From Polyangiaceae bacterium (lineage in GTDB: Bacteria > Myxococcota_A > Polyangia > Polyangiales > Polyangiaceae), in the NCBI GenBank assembly GCA_020633235.1, contig JACKEA010000002.1, positions 372,001-436,000 on the forward strand: a stretch of 64,000 nucleotides of DNA, written 5' to 3'. A program made the position numbers and the translations under genes. This document shows, one piece after another, positions 1 through 8,584 of this stretch; position 1 is the first letter of the stretch, and every line of letters begins with the position of its first letter. The notes beneath the pieces are model-generated. The model worked only from the letters and a program-made list of their open reading frames with translations, had not been told where the DNA came from and did no database searches.

Positions 1-1
1 T

Positions 2-184
2 GGCTACGGGGATCGCGCGCAGCTCGCGCTGGCCGCGCTGGATACGGACCGCGTGGCGAGCCGCAAAGCGAAGGCCGCCGCGGGCGCTTCCCTGCCGGCC
101 GTCAAAGCCGCGCCGGCCCCCGCGAAGCCTGCCGCGAAGCCCACCACCGAGCCAAAGACGGACACCCCGGGCAACGCCTTTTGA
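2..184 (+). CDS. C-terminal end of an unknown protein (cut by window edge)
   Basis: The frame is open from the first bases of the window to a TGA at 182-184 and gives about 60 residues. The first part is charged and helical-looking (GYGDRAQLALAALDTDRV). The rest is a low-complexity Ala/Pro/Lys tail (AAPAPAKPAAKP and similar), as is common at the C-termini of myxobacterial proteins. No domain can be recognised from this fragment. It converges on the desaturase gene, with a repeat-rich spacer between them. Confidence 0.5.
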   Translation, partial: GYGDRAQLALAALDTDRVASRKAKAAAGASLPAVKAAPAPAKPAAKPTTEPKTDTPGNAF

Positions 185-189
185 GGGTC

Positions 190-306
190 TTGTCGGGACG
201 GCGCGGAACCGCTGCGGCGCGCGCCGCGGCGTGACGACGACCCGCGACGGGGCGCGCGCCGCGGCGTGACGACGACCCGCGACGGGGCTCGCGCCGCACC
301 AACAAA
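190..306. terminator. Opposed copies of the dispersed 19-bp motif in a convergent junction
   Basis: A forward copy of the dispersed motif (TTGTCGGGACGGCGCGGAA, 190-208) and a degenerate reverse copy (291-306, reading TTTGTTGGTGCGGCGC on the minus strand) flank a short tandem repeat. They lie between the converging 3' ends of the first gene and the desaturase. Opposed arms also occur at 6832-6883 and 35633-35685. A role in bidirectional termination is inferred from position only. Confidence 0.35.
217..297. repeat. 35-bp tandem repeat, 2.3 copies
   Basis: Two full 35-bp units (217-251 and 252-286) and a partial third. Each starts with GCGCGCGCCGCGGCGTGACG and ends with a CCCGCGACGG-containing segment. 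The repeat is non-coding and sits in the convergent spacer, between the two arms of the dispersed motif. Confidence 0.75.
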
Positions 307-327
307 TGAAGACGAAGAAATCGGCCC

Positions 328-395
328 GCGAGTCCCTCGGCGTCGCGAGTCCCTCGGCGTCGCGAGTCACTCGGCGTCGCGAGTCACTCGGCGGG
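328..395. repeat. 17-bp tandem repeat, 4 copies
   Basis: Four head-to-tail copies of GCGAGTCCCTCGGCGTC start at 328, 345, 362 and 379. Copies 3 and 4 carry CAC in place of CCC. The last copy overlaps the 3' end of the desaturase gene and supplies its stop codon (384-386), so the repeat expansion has touched the coding end. Confidence 0.8.
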
Positions 396-1358
396 GAGCA
401 TCGCTTCGTTGTCGCCGGCGTCGCCGACGGCCACGTCCGCCGAGGCGAGATCCAGCTTGCCGCCGTCCGGGGGCTCGAAGGGCGGCCGGCCCACTTGCTC
501 GGTGCCGAGCTTGGGGAAGAAGGGCGCGAGCAGGTACTGCACGAAGAAGAAGCCCCACATGCTCTTGTGCATCAACCGCGGGTCGATGTTCGGCGCGAGC
601 CTTTCATGCACGTCGCGGAGCTTGCTCCAGTGCGTGCCGGCGTTCTCGTGATGAGCGGCGTGCAGCCCGTTGTTGAACAGGCAGAAGTTGATGCCGCGGC
701 CCACGAAGCTCCGGGAGTGGTTGTGCCGCGACCACGGATCCGTGTGCACGTGCTGCACGTAGTTGAAGAACATGATGGTCCACAGCGCGAACATGGCCGG
801 GACGGCGCACGCCAGGCCCCACACGAAGAGCCCGGTGCGGACGCCGTGCAGGCCGATGGCCAGGGACAAGAGCGCCACGTGAGAGCCCACGAACACCACG
901 TACTGGCGCACGATGCGGCGATAGAGCTTCTTGTTCTGGCTCTTGGCCTTCTTGATGAACGCGTTGGTGGGATCCGCCTGGAAGTAGCCCGAGATGAACG
1001 GGTACGTGATCGCCATCAAGGCGTTGTGGCGATTGGTGTAGCGCCAGGTGATGGTGGCGTCCCCGGCCCGGTTCACGAACTTGTGGTGGTTCAGGTTGTG
1101 GGTGGGGATCCAGGCGAACGTCGGATAGCCGTAGAAGATGGAGATCACGCTCGCGAAGATCTCGTTCGCCACCTTGCCGTGGAAGGTGGGGCAGTGGTTG
1201 TGGTTGTGAGCGATGACGCCGCAGGTGAGCGCGAAGTAGCAAGACAGCCAGAACAGGTAGGGCGTGAGCGTGGGCTTCGCGAACTGCACCGCCACCAGGG
1301 CGATGGTCATCGCTACCCACAGCAAGGTCTTGATATCGGCTGCAAAACGTAGGCGCAT
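384..1358 (-). CDS. Membrane fatty acid desaturase
   Basis: A protein of about 324 aa in the membrane-bound di-iron fatty acid desaturase family, which introduces double bonds into acyl chains. The three histidine clusters expected for iron binding are visible: HNHNHCPTFH (residues 51-60), HNLNHH (87-92) and HAAHH (233-237). Hydrophobic helices lie at about 10-25, 33-50, 155-175 and 180-200. The C-terminus is acidic. I chose the ATG at 1358 because GGAG sits 5 nt upstream. An in-frame ATG at 1370 and a longer frame from 1454 are possible. Its 3' end runs into a 17-bp tandem repeat. The substrate and the position of the double bond cannot be told from sequence. Confidence 0.88.
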   Translation of the reverse strand: MRLRFAADIKTLLWVAMTIALVAVQFAKPTLTPYLFWLSCYFALTCGVIAHNHNHCPTFHGKVANEIFASVISIFYGYPTFAWIPTHNLNHHKFVNRAGDATITWRYTNRHNALMAITYPFISGYFQADPTNAFIKKAKSQNKKLYRRIVRQYVVFVGSHVALLSLAIGLHGVRTGLFVWGLACAVPAMFALWTIMFFNYVQHVHTDPWSRHNHSRSFVGRGINFCLFNNGLHAAHHENAGTHWSKLRDVHERLAPNIDPRLMHKSMWGFFFVQYLLAPFFPKLGTEQVGRPPFEPPDGGKLDLASADVAVGDAGDNEAMLPAE

Positions 1359-1459
1359 CGTCGCTCCCATCACCCCCACGGCCCGGCTTTTGTCACGAAC
1401 GGCGCCACCGGTCCAGCGCACGGCCGACACTCCGGCGCGAACTCCGCTTCGCACTCGCC

Positions 1460-1837
1460 CTAATTCTTAGCGGCTTCGCGCACGTAGGCGATGGTGTGGA
1501 TGGCATCCACGATGCGCTCGCGGTCCCCCACCCCGAGCTCCACGAACTGCACTCCCATGCCGGGATTCAGGTTCTCCGCGAGCACCTTGACGGGGTTCAC
1601 CCACTGCACCTCGCCCTGGAGCACGAAGGGCTCGCGCGCTCCGGGCGGAGCGAAGCGCAAGGTGAGCCGGGTGCCGACGGGCAAGGGTTCTCGCGTGCTC
1701 ACGAAGATGCCGAGCTCGGAGATGTTGGTGATGGACGCGTACAGGAACGTGTCTTCCGTCTCGCAGTCGACGGACCACACGACGTCGACGCGATCTGCCG
1801 CCCGCCGCTCGCTCGCTTCCGATCCGTCGTCCGCCAC
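1460..1837 (-). CDS. PilZ domain protein
   Basis: A 125-residue single-domain protein. ERRAADRVDVVWSVDC near the N-terminus is the R-x3-R-type segment that in PilZ domains contacts cyclic di-GMP. It is followed by the strand pattern ITNISELGIFVST (the D/N-x-S-x-x-G element) and by VQFVELG near the end. Such stand-alone PilZ proteins are numerous in myxobacteria and act as c-di-GMP effectors or as degenerate relatives in motility. Whether this copy binds c-di-GMP is not certain, because the arginine motif is spaced as RRAADR. It lies between the desaturase and the glycosyltransferase genes, all leftward, with gaps of about 40-100 bp. Confidence 0.85.
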   Translation of the reverse strand: MADDGSEASERRAADRVDVVWSVDCETEDTFLYASITNISELGIFVSTREPLPVGTRLTLRFAPPGAREPFVLQGEVQWVNPVKVLAENLNPGMGVQFVELGVGDRERIVDAIHTIAYVREAAKN

Positions 1838-1876
1838 GAACGGGCCTTAACCTCGTTTTTCGCCGCTGTCACGAGA

Positions 1877-4435
1877 TCAGCGCACGCGCAGTCGTCCCGC
1901 CTCCAGGCGATTGTCGTTCTGGCGCCCGCGCTTGACCTCGAGGCGGCGACTGCCGATGAACAAGCCGTAGAACACGGAGTATTCGCCCGGCGTGAAGTTG
2001 GGCTCCAGCGTGAACTCGTGGATGTCCGTGACGTAGTCGCCTACGCGCCAGAGGTGTAGCGGGTATTTCCCCTCGAGCGTGGGGTGATCCCCGTTGTAGC
2101 GGCGCTGGAAGCCATCGATGTGGATGAACGTCTCCCAGTTGCCGGAAATGGGCGTGACGACCTTGTAGTAGATGCGAAACTGATACGGCTTGCCCGGCAC
2201 CACGGAGTCCACCACCTTGCCGTCGGGGGTGGTGACCTCCCAGCCGACGTTGTCGAGCTGGTTGCCGAAGTTGGCGTTCAAGGGGTTCGCCGGGTGCGGC
2301 GCTTGATCCAGGATCCAAGCATCGAAGGGATTCTGGCTCTTCTCCCCGGGGGCCAGGCGGTTGCTCACCAGCAGGATCTCGCTCGAGCGAGCGTCCAGCA
2401 CCGGCAGGTTCGTGGGGGGCTTGCTGCGGCCGCGATACATGCTGTTGAGCTGCGGCAAGTCGGAGGCGCGGGTCACGATCCAACGACGTTCCTTGCCCTC
2501 CATCAGCCACTCGAAGGCGGTGGGGGCGTTGTTGAACGTGGGCACCTCGCGGCCGGCGTAGTAGCTGGCGCTGCCGCTGCCCACACCAAGCAGCGCCAAG
2601 CGCTCGTCCTTGCCCAGGTTCTCGTAGGCCTCGAACACCTCTTTGGGGGAGATCTGCGCGGCCAGCGCGGGGTAGTAGCCGAAGCTCATCACGGCCCCGA
2701 AGGCGACCACGGAGCCGATAGCCACCACGGCGCGACGCACCGGTAGCAGGTCCAAGACGAGGCGCGCGACGTCGCGACCGATCATGACCAGCGGTGGCAG
2801 CACCAGCACCAGCACCAGAAGCCCGATCCAGCCCACCATGGCCAGCTCTCGAACGTCGCGGCTCATGCCCTCGAACTGCCGCCAGTGGAACTTCTCGTGG
2901 CTCAAGAAGGTGAGCAGTCCGTAGCCGATGAGGGCCGCTTCGGCCACCAGCAAGGTGAACCACAGGTTGCCGTTCCACAGGCTGCGGATCGTCTTCAGAT
3001 AGCCGAGGTACTCGTCCTTCTGGAATCGCGGCTTGCCTTCGCCGTCCTTCTCCATGAAGGCCACGAAGAACAAGGCCACGAACGCCAGCGTCGCGATCTT
3101 GAGCATGCGAGTGCCCGCCACCTTGAAGGAGTCCGGGAAGCGCGCGCCCTCCACCACGAAGGCGGACAGGCCCTTGTCCGGGATCTCCCGGAAGTCCTCG
3201 AAGAACAAGATGGCGAGGGCGGCGACGCCCATGGCCAGCGTGCGAGAGCCGGGGGCGTCCTTCTCGAACTCGCGAAACGCCACGCCGGCAATGGCGGCCA
3301 GGGCGAACACGCCGCCGTAGGGCAGCGTCCCGACGTAGCGCGCCATCCAGCCATAGATGCCGAGGGCGGTGCCGGACAGCACGATGAGCAGCACCCGGAG
3401 GGCGAGCTGCCGCTCGTAGGCCTTGGGATCCGTCTCGGAGGGAGCGCGCAGCAGTCGCCCGATGGCAAAGGGCAGGACCGCGCTCCAGGGGAACAGGCCG
3501 TGCCCGAGATAGTGGATGACCTCGTCGAAGGTAGGCAGCTGCCGCGGCGGATTGATGGGCGCCCCCACCCACATGGAAAACTTGGTGGGTGTGGCCGCTG
3601 CCGTGCCGAGGGCGTTCAGCCCGAGCGCCAGCGCAGCGATGCCGATCAGCAGGGACGCGCCGCCGACCAGGGTCGCGAAGGCATCCCCGGAGCGCGGCAC
3701 CGAGAGCCGAATCGTGGCCCACGCGAGCCCGATGCCGAGCGCCGGGATCGCGACGCCGATGAGAGCGCCGCGGGTGCCGAAGCCCGCCGCCAGGCCGACC
3801 AAACCGAGCAGTGCCCATAGTCCCCGCCGCACGCTGCGAGCCTCGGCTCTATCGAAGGCAGCGATGCCCAGACCACACGCAGCGATGGCGATGGAGGCCA
3901 TCGTCACGATGTCCCCGAGGATGGTGCGCGCGTGGACGAAATAGAGCGGCATGGTCGCCAGCGCCAGCGCCGAGAATGCGCCCGCGGCGCGATCCGCGAG
4001 GCGGCTCACCAGCGCATAGGTCGCGAGCACTCCAACCAGACCCCACAGCGCCAGCGGCAAGCGGCCCGCCCACTCGTGCAGGCCGAAGAGACGAAAGCCG
4101 AGGGCGACGCTGGTGAACGGCAGCTGCCCCCGAGCCAGCTCTCCCAGCGTGGGCACCGAGTTGACGGCGTCTTGCAGCGCCAGCGTCTGGGGGCCGCCGA
4201 GCAGATTCAGGGCGATGCGCCGAGCGAGATCCGCGACCTTGAGCTCCGGCGGATCCCACAGGCCACTGGCGCTGATGGGACCGAACAAGCTGGCGAGGGT
4301 AATGACGGCCGTCGTGAGCAACAGCAGTCGCCGCTTGTGGGAGCTGGGCGGCGCGGCGGTGGCAGCTTGGGGCGCTGCCTCGGCCTCTTGGCCGGCCTTC
4401 GAGTCTCCGAGAGCGGTCGCGTCGGCGTGTGCCAT
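1877..4435 (-). CDS. Large polytopic membrane glycosyltransferase (ArnT/PMT-like)
   Basis: An 852-residue integral membrane protein with about a dozen hydrophobic segments in the first 600 residues and a soluble C-terminal domain (from about 620 to the end). After the first membrane helix comes SASGLWDPPELKVADLARR. Its acidic D-P-P-E cluster is in the place where polyprenyl-phosphate-dependent glycosyltransferases (GT-C fold, ArnT/PMT type) carry their catalytic Asp/Glu. This fits transfer of a sugar from a lipid-linked donor to a protein or lipid at the periplasmic face. The start is the ATG at 4435, just before a short divergent spacer with era. The acceptor is unknown. Confidence 0.75.
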   Translation of the reverse strand: MAHADATALGDSKAGQEAEAAPQAATAAPPSSHKRRLLLLTTAVITLASLFGPISASGLWDPPELKVADLARRIALNLLGGPQTLALQDAVNSVPTLGELARGQLPFTSVALGFRLFGLHEWAGRLPLALWGLVGVLATYALVSRLADRAAGAFSALALATMPLYFVHARTILGDIVTMASIAIAACGLGIAAFDRAEARSVRRGLWALLGLVGLAAGFGTRGALIGVAIPALGIGLAWATIRLSVPRSGDAFATLVGGASLLIGIAALALGLNALGTAAATPTKFSMWVGAPINPPRQLPTFDEVIHYLGHGLFPWSAVLPFAIGRLLRAPSETDPKAYERQLALRVLLIVLSGTALGIYGWMARYVGTLPYGGVFALAAIAGVAFREFEKDAPGSRTLAMGVAALAILFFEDFREIPDKGLSAFVVEGARFPDSFKVAGTRMLKIATLAFVALFFVAFMEKDGEGKPRFQKDEYLGYLKTIRSLWNGNLWFTLLVAEAALIGYGLLTFLSHEKFHWRQFEGMSRDVRELAMVGWIGLLVLVLVLPPLVMIGRDVARLVLDLLPVRRAVVAIGSVVAFGAVMSFGYYPALAAQISPKEVFEAYENLGKDERLALLGVGSGSASYYAGREVPTFNNAPTAFEWLMEGKERRWIVTRASDLPQLNSMYRGRSKPPTNLPVLDARSSEILLVSNRLAPGEKSQNPFDAWILDQAPHPANPLNANFGNQLDNVGWEVTTPDGKVVDSVVPGKPYQFRIYYKVVTPISGNWETFIHIDGFQRRYNGDHPTLEGKYPLHLWRVGDYVTDIHEFTLEPNFTPGEYSVFYGLFIGSRRLEVKRGRQNDNRLEAGRLRVR

Positions 4436-4532
4436 GCTCGCGGGTCACGTAAATCAACCCTCGGAATTCCACAAGCGAAGGTTGGCGGTCGGCTGGTTTG
4501 GATCGCGGATTGGCACTAGGCTCCGCGCCTCC

Positions 4533-5501
4533 ATGCGTTTCGGGACCGTGGCCCTGGTGGGCCGCTCCAACGTCGGCAAGTCGACGTTCCTCAATGCCGC
4601 CCTGGGCGAGCCGCTGGCGATCGTGTCGGCGCTGCCGCAAACCACGCGGGACGCCCTGCTGGGAGTGGTGAACCGCTCCGACGCGCAGATCGCCTTCCTG
4701 GACACGCCAGGGCTGCACCGGCCGCGCTCGGAGCTCGGCCGCCGCATGAACGCCGCGGCCGTCGATGCCGCCCGTAGCGCCGATGTCGTGATGCTCATGA
4801 CGGACGTTCCCGAGCGACGGGATCCGCGCTGGCCGCGTTCTGCAGTGGAGCGCGACCGCGCCGTCCTGGAGCTGGTGCCCAAGGACCACCCGACGCTGCT
4901 GGTGATCAACAAGGTCGACTTGGTGCACGACAAGAGCAAGCTGTTGCCCTTGATGACCGACTTCCAGGCCGCCCTGCCAGGGGCCGAGATCGTCCCCATC
5001 AGCGTGCGCCAGGACGGCAGCGTCGATCGTGTGCTCGACGCCTTGGCGAAGCTCTTGCCGGAGGGCCCCGCGGGCTACCCGGAGGACACCCTCACCAATC
5101 GCTCGACCGCGTTCTTCGTTCGCGAATACGTGCGGGAGCAAGTGCTGGCCCAGGCCGCCCGGGAAGTGCCCCACGCCGTGGCGGTGACCATCGACGCCAT
5201 CGAGACCGGACCCAAGGTGATGATCGCCAAGGCCACCTTGCACGTCGAGAAGGAAGGCCAGCTGCGCATCTTGGTGGGACGCGGCGGCGAGCGCATTCGC
5301 GACATCGGCATCGCCGCCCGGGAACGCATCGAGCAACTGCTCGGCCAGAAGCTCCATCTGGAGCTGTTCGTGCGCGTCAGCCCGCGCTGGAAGAACGTGC
5401 CGCGGCAGCTGGCGGAGCTCGGCTACGACACACCGGCGGACGCCGAAGCAGACGCCAAGCTTCCAGTGGCACGCGGCGCCCGCCGCGTACGGAGGAAGTG
5501 A
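4533..5501 (+). CDS. era: GTPase Era
   Basis: About 322 aa, the normal size for Era, the GTPase that binds 16S rRNA and assists 30S assembly. Visible motifs are the P-loop GRSNVGKS (10-17), DTPG (57-60), NKVD near 126-129, and a C-terminal KH domain with the V-G-R-G-G loop (ILVGRGGERIRDIG). The ATG at 4533 gives the standard N-terminus directly before the P-loop. The same frame is open upstream to 4113, but that part is the shadow of the glycosyltransferase gene. The gene ends 1 bp before der, so the two ribosome-assembly GTPases are very probably co-transcribed. Confidence 0.95.
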   Translation: MRFGTVALVGRSNVGKSTFLNAALGEPLAIVSALPQTTRDALLGVVNRSDAQIAFLDTPGLHRPRSELGRRMNAAAVDAARSADVVMLMTDVPERRDPRWPRSAVERDRAVLELVPKDHPTLLVINKVDLVHDKSKLLPLMTDFQAALPGAEIVPISVRQDGSVDRVLDALAKLLPEGPAGYPEDTLTNRSTAFFVREYVREQVLAQAAREVPHAVAVTIDAIETGPKVMIAKATLHVEKEGQLRILVGRGGERIRDIGIAARERIEQLLGQKLHLELFVRVSPRWKNVPRQLAELGYDTPADAEADAKLPVARGARRVRRK

Positions 5502-5502
5502 C

Positions 5503-6825
5503 GTGACCCCCATCGTCGCCATCGTGGGGCGGCCCAACGTGGGCAAGAGCACGCTGTTCAACCGCCTGACGGGCAAGCGGCTGGCCATCGTGCACGACGC
5601 GCCGGGGGTGACGCGGGATCGCCACTATGCCGACGCCCACGTGCACGGCCGCGACATCACACTGATCGACACCGGAGGCTTCGATCCCGATACCGACGAT
5701 CCGATGGGTCAGGGCATCGCCCGCCACGTGCGCGCCGCCATCGCCGAGGCGGACGTGGTCATCTGCGTGCTCGATGGCAGCGCGCCGCCCACGCAGGCGG
5801 ACCGCGAGGCAGTGCAGCTCTTGCGACGCAGCGAAAAGCCCGTCATCTACGCGGCCAACAAGGCGGACAGCGACAGGCGCGCCCAAGAGGCCACGGAGCT
5901 CTACGAGCTGGGCATCGATCGACTGATTCTCATCTCCGCCCTGCACGGCCGTGGCACCGCGGAGCTGGAAGCGACGCTGCGGGAAGCGCTCCCCGCAAGG
6001 CAGGAGGACACCGGAGCCAGCGACCCTGGCGAGTTGCCCCGCATTGCCCTGCTCGGGCGCCCCAACGCGGGCAAGTCCTCGCTGTTCAATCGCCTGACGG
6101 GGTCCGAGCGTTCGCTGGTGGACGCGCGCCCCGGCACCACACGGGATCCCGTCGACTCCGTGGTGAGCTTCGAGGGCAAGGACTTCGTGTTGGTCGACAC
6201 CGCCGGCGTCCGCAAGAAGCCGAAGGTGGATCGCGGCGTGGAGTCTGCCAGCGTGATCCGAGCGCTGCGCATGGTGGAGCGCGCCGAGGTGGTGATCCTG
6301 ATGGTGGACGGCTCCGAAGGGCTGGCGGAGCAAGACGCGCGCCTCCTCGGGCTGTGCACGGATCGCGGGCGCGCCGTGATCATCGGCCTGAACAAGGCCG
6401 ACTTGCTCGACAAGCAAGGTCTGAAGCGCGCTCGGGACGACGCCCGGGACGCCGTGCGCTTCGCGGGTTTCGCCCCGGTGGTGGAGCTCAGCGCCAAGAC
6501 CGGGCGCGGCGTGCGAGCGCTGCTCGACGAAGTCTGGCGCGCCCGCGAGGAGTTCTATCGCCGCGTGCCCACCGGAGAGCTCAACCGATTCTTCGAGCAG
6601 GTGCTGGCGGAACGCCCGCCGCCGACCCGCGGGGGGCGCGCGCCGCGCATCTACTACATCACGCAGGCACAGACGGCCCCGCCGGTGTTCGTGGCCATGA
6701 GCAACGCCCCAGGCCAGATCGACAAGAGCTACCAGCGCTTCGTGGTGAACCAGATCCGAAAGAGCTTCGGCTTCTCCGCGGTGCCCATCAAGGTCGTGTA
6801 CCGACAGCGCGGGGATCGCTCCTGA
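5503..6825 (+). CDS. der: GTPase Der (EngA)
   Basis: A 440-residue protein with two consecutive GTPase domains and a C-terminal KH-like domain, as in Der/EngA, which acts in 50S subunit assembly. The first P-loop is GRPNVGKST (residues 8-16) and the second GRPNAGKSS (near 187). Each is followed by its own DTGG or DTAG and NKAD motifs. The start is a GTG at 5503. The Shine-Dalgarno GGAGGA (5491-5496) lies inside the last codons of era, so translation is probably coupled. The gene is followed by a long inverted repeat shared with the converging ArsA gene. Confidence 0.96.
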   Translation: MTPIVAIVGRPNVGKSTLFNRLTGKRLAIVHDAPGVTRDRHYADAHVHGRDITLIDTGGFDPDTDDPMGQGIARHVRAAIAEADVVICVLDGSAPPTQADREAVQLLRRSEKPVIYAANKADSDRRAQEATELYELGIDRLILISALHGRGTAELEATLREALPARQEDTGASDPGELPRIALLGRPNAGKSSLFNRLTGSERSLVDARPGTTRDPVDSVVSFEGKDFVLVDTAGVRKKPKVDRGVESASVIRALRMVERAEVVILMVDGSEGLAEQDARLLGLCTDRGRAVIIGLNKADLLDKQGLKRARDDARDAVRFAGFAPVVELSAKTGRGVRALLDEVWRAREEFYRRVPTGELNRFFEQVLAERPPPTRGGRAPRIYYITQAQTAPPVFVAMSNAPGQIDKSYQRFVVNQIRKSFGFSAVPIKVVYRQRGDRS

Positions 6826-6895
6826 GTATTTCTGTTGCTGCGCCGCGGAAACGGCCCCGCGAGGTTCCGCGCCGCAGCGACAAGAAAATGCTCAG
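6822..6895. terminator. Bidirectional terminator-like inverted repeat
   Basis: The left arm (6822-6850) and right arm (6865-6895) are complementary over roughly 29 nt with a few mismatches and a 14-nt loop. Each arm contains one copy of the dispersed motif: CTGTTGCTGCGCCGCGGAA at 6832-6850 and TTGTCGCTGCGGCGCGGAA on the minus strand at 6865-6883. It separates the converging der and ArsA genes and includes the ArsA stop codon (6892-6894). T-runs flank both sides of the stem (TATTTCTG on one strand, CATTTTCTTG on the other). This fits a rho-independent terminator working in both directions. Confidence 0.65.
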
Positions 6896-8037
6896 GGCGG
6901 ACACAACAGGGCGGAGATGCCGGCGAGCGTTTCGATGTCGTGGACGTCGCTGGGCAGCGCGGGAATGTCGATGCGCACGGGGTGCGGGTCGGCACCCACG
7001 ATCACCTGCTCGAGCTCGGAAACGTGGGTAGCGTCGAGCTCGGCCAGCGCCGACTCCTCTTCGAGGGCGCGGAGCAGCCGCTCGCTGCCGCCGGCGTCGA
7101 GCTCCAAATGGTGCCGCTCCACCGCGGACTTCACCTGTTCCAAGCTCGCGCTGGAGCGCGGGCGGCGGTGGACGCGATTGACCACGAAGGCGTCGCGCCG
7201 CATGTCCTGCTCCTCCAGCCGCTCGGCGAAGAATACCGCTTCGCGAATGCTGGCCGGCGCAGGCGTGGTGACGATCACGTAGGCGAACTCGTCGCCGCGA
7301 AAGGCCTTGGCCACCTCCGTGGCGCGTTCGCGGAAGCCACCGAACAGGTCGTTCAGGTCGGTGATGAACTCGGCCATCTGCTCCAGGAAGCCACCGCCCG
7401 TGAGGCGGCCGATGCCGCGTAACACCACCGCCACGCTGCGCGCGACCAGGTTCAGGGAGAACTTGCCTCCGGATTCGAAGGCCTGGATGAACCAGCGCAT
7501 GGCGGCGCTGTCGAGGGCGTTGATCAGGCGATTGGGAGCATCCAGGAAGTCGAGCGCGTTGCTGGTGGGGGGCGTGTCCAGGATGATGAGGTCGTAGGCG
7601 GTGTCGCGCTTGACGGAGAGGAGCTTCTCCATCGCCATGTATTCCTGGGTGCCCGCCAGGCTGGTGGAGACGTACTGATACAAGCGATTGTTCAGGATGC
7701 GATCACGCGCTTCGGGGCTCGAGGCGTGGCGCACCACCAGCTCGTCGAATGTGCGCTTGGTGTCGAGCATCATCACGGTGAGGCTGCCGCTGACCTCGAC
7801 CCCAGCGGCGCGAAACAGCGCGTCGTCCACCCGAGTGGCCTCCCCCGTCATGCGATCGAGGCCCAGGCTGTTGGCGAGCCGCTTGGCGGGATCGATGGTG
7901 AGGCACAGCACTCGCTGGCCGCGCTGGGCGGCAGCCAGACCCAGGGCGGCCGTGATGGTGGTCTTGCCGACGCCGCCGCTGCCCACGCACAGCACCACGC
8001 GGTGGTCGTCGAGCAAGGGGCGGAGGGACTGGGACAT
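6892..8037 (-). CDS. ArsA-family P-loop ATPase
   Basis: A 381-residue ATPase of the ArsA/Get3 branch of the SIMIBI class. The deviant Walker A GSGGVGKTT is near residues 19-27, the switch region LTIDPAKRLANSLG (46-59) is typical of the family, and LIILDTPPTSNALDFLDAP is the Walker B/A-loop region. There is one ATPase domain only. No ArsB, ArsD or arsenic regulator lies nearby, so arsenite export is not indicated. In actinobacteria and myxobacteria such proteins are often annotated as anion-transporting ATPases without known cargo. The start is the ATG at 8037, 15 residues before the P-loop. The upstream extension to 8391 is Arg/Pro-rich shadow sequence. Confidence 0.87.
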   Translation of the reverse strand: MSQSLRPLLDDHRVVLCVGSGGVGKTTITAALGLAAAQRGQRVLCLTIDPAKRLANSLGLDRMTGEATRVDDALFRAAGVEVSGSLTVMMLDTKRTFDELVVRHASSPEARDRILNNRLYQYVSTSLAGTQEYMAMEKLLSVKRDTAYDLIILDTPPTSNALDFLDAPNRLINALDSAAMRWFIQAFESGGKFSLNLVARSVAVVLRGIGRLTGGGFLEQMAEFITDLNDLFGGFRERATEVAKAFRGDEFAYVIVTTPAPASIREAVFFAERLEEQDMRRDAFVVNRVHRRPRSSASLEQVKSAVERHHLELDAGGSERLLRALEEESALAELDATHVSELEQVIVGADPHPVRIDIPALPSDVHDIETLAGISALLCPP

Positions 8038-8138
8038 GAGCCGAATGCCGCCTTTACCACGACGACGCCGGCCCGCGGCAGCACTCCATCGGGGAAAAAG
8101 TTGGCCCACGACTTGCGGCCCTGCGAAAAGGTCCCGCC

Positions 8139-8552
8139 ATGGATGCGACAGTCGGCGCGATCTATTCGGGGGCGGCGGAACGACGTAGCGACCGCAGCAC
8201 CGACGCTTTGGGCGCCCTTTGTCGCATGCTCGATGCGGCCCGGCGGGAAGGAGCCGTGGAGGCCCTCGCCGTCGCCGACGAGACCGGCGTGCTGGTGGCG
8301 GGCTCGGGATTCTGGGAGACCTGTGAGGAGCTCGCCGCCTTGGCTCCCCTGCTCCCCGCCGACGAGCCGGCCAACGACGTCGTTCCGACACGGCTGGACG
8401 TGCTCAGCCGACGGACCGAGGTGCGGCGCCTGAGCATCGACGGCGTGTCGGTGCTCGTGTGCGGCGCGGGGGACGGCGCGCAGCTGGACGCGGCGTTGGT
8501 ACGAGTCGCTGGTGGCTGCGCCCGGATCTTGGGGCGTTCTCGTCTGGCCTGA
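8139..8552 (+). CDS. Small conserved protein, roadblock/LC7-like pattern
   Basis: A 137-residue soluble protein. The segment VEALAVADETGVLVAGSG followed by a helix, and the later SIDGVSVLVCGAG, recall the alternating strand/helix pattern of roadblock/LC7 (MglB-like) domains. The match is weak and is an inference. An AAGG Shine-Dalgarno lies 8 nt before the ATG. It is transcribed divergently from the ArsA gene and immediately precedes the CpsB-type phosphatase gene, with which it may be co-transcribed. Confidence 0.65.
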   Translation: MDATVGAIYSGAAERRSDRSTDALGALCRMLDAARREGAVEALAVADETGVLVAGSGFWETCEELAALAPLLPADEPANDVVPTRLDVLSRRTEVRRLSIDGVSVLVCGAGDGAQLDAALVRVAGGCARILGRSRLA

Positions 8553-8584
8553 CCGCCCCGACCTGGTGCTACCCTCGCCGCCTC

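Noticed and set aside
4511..4526. Possible sigma-54 promoter before era (TGGCACTAGGCTCCGC)
   Set aside because: The GG and GC elements are spaced 11 nt apart instead of 10, and the TTGC part is missing.
6892..8037. Arsenic resistance operon
   Set aside because: The ATPase has a single domain, and no arsB, arsC, arsR or arsD lies nearby.
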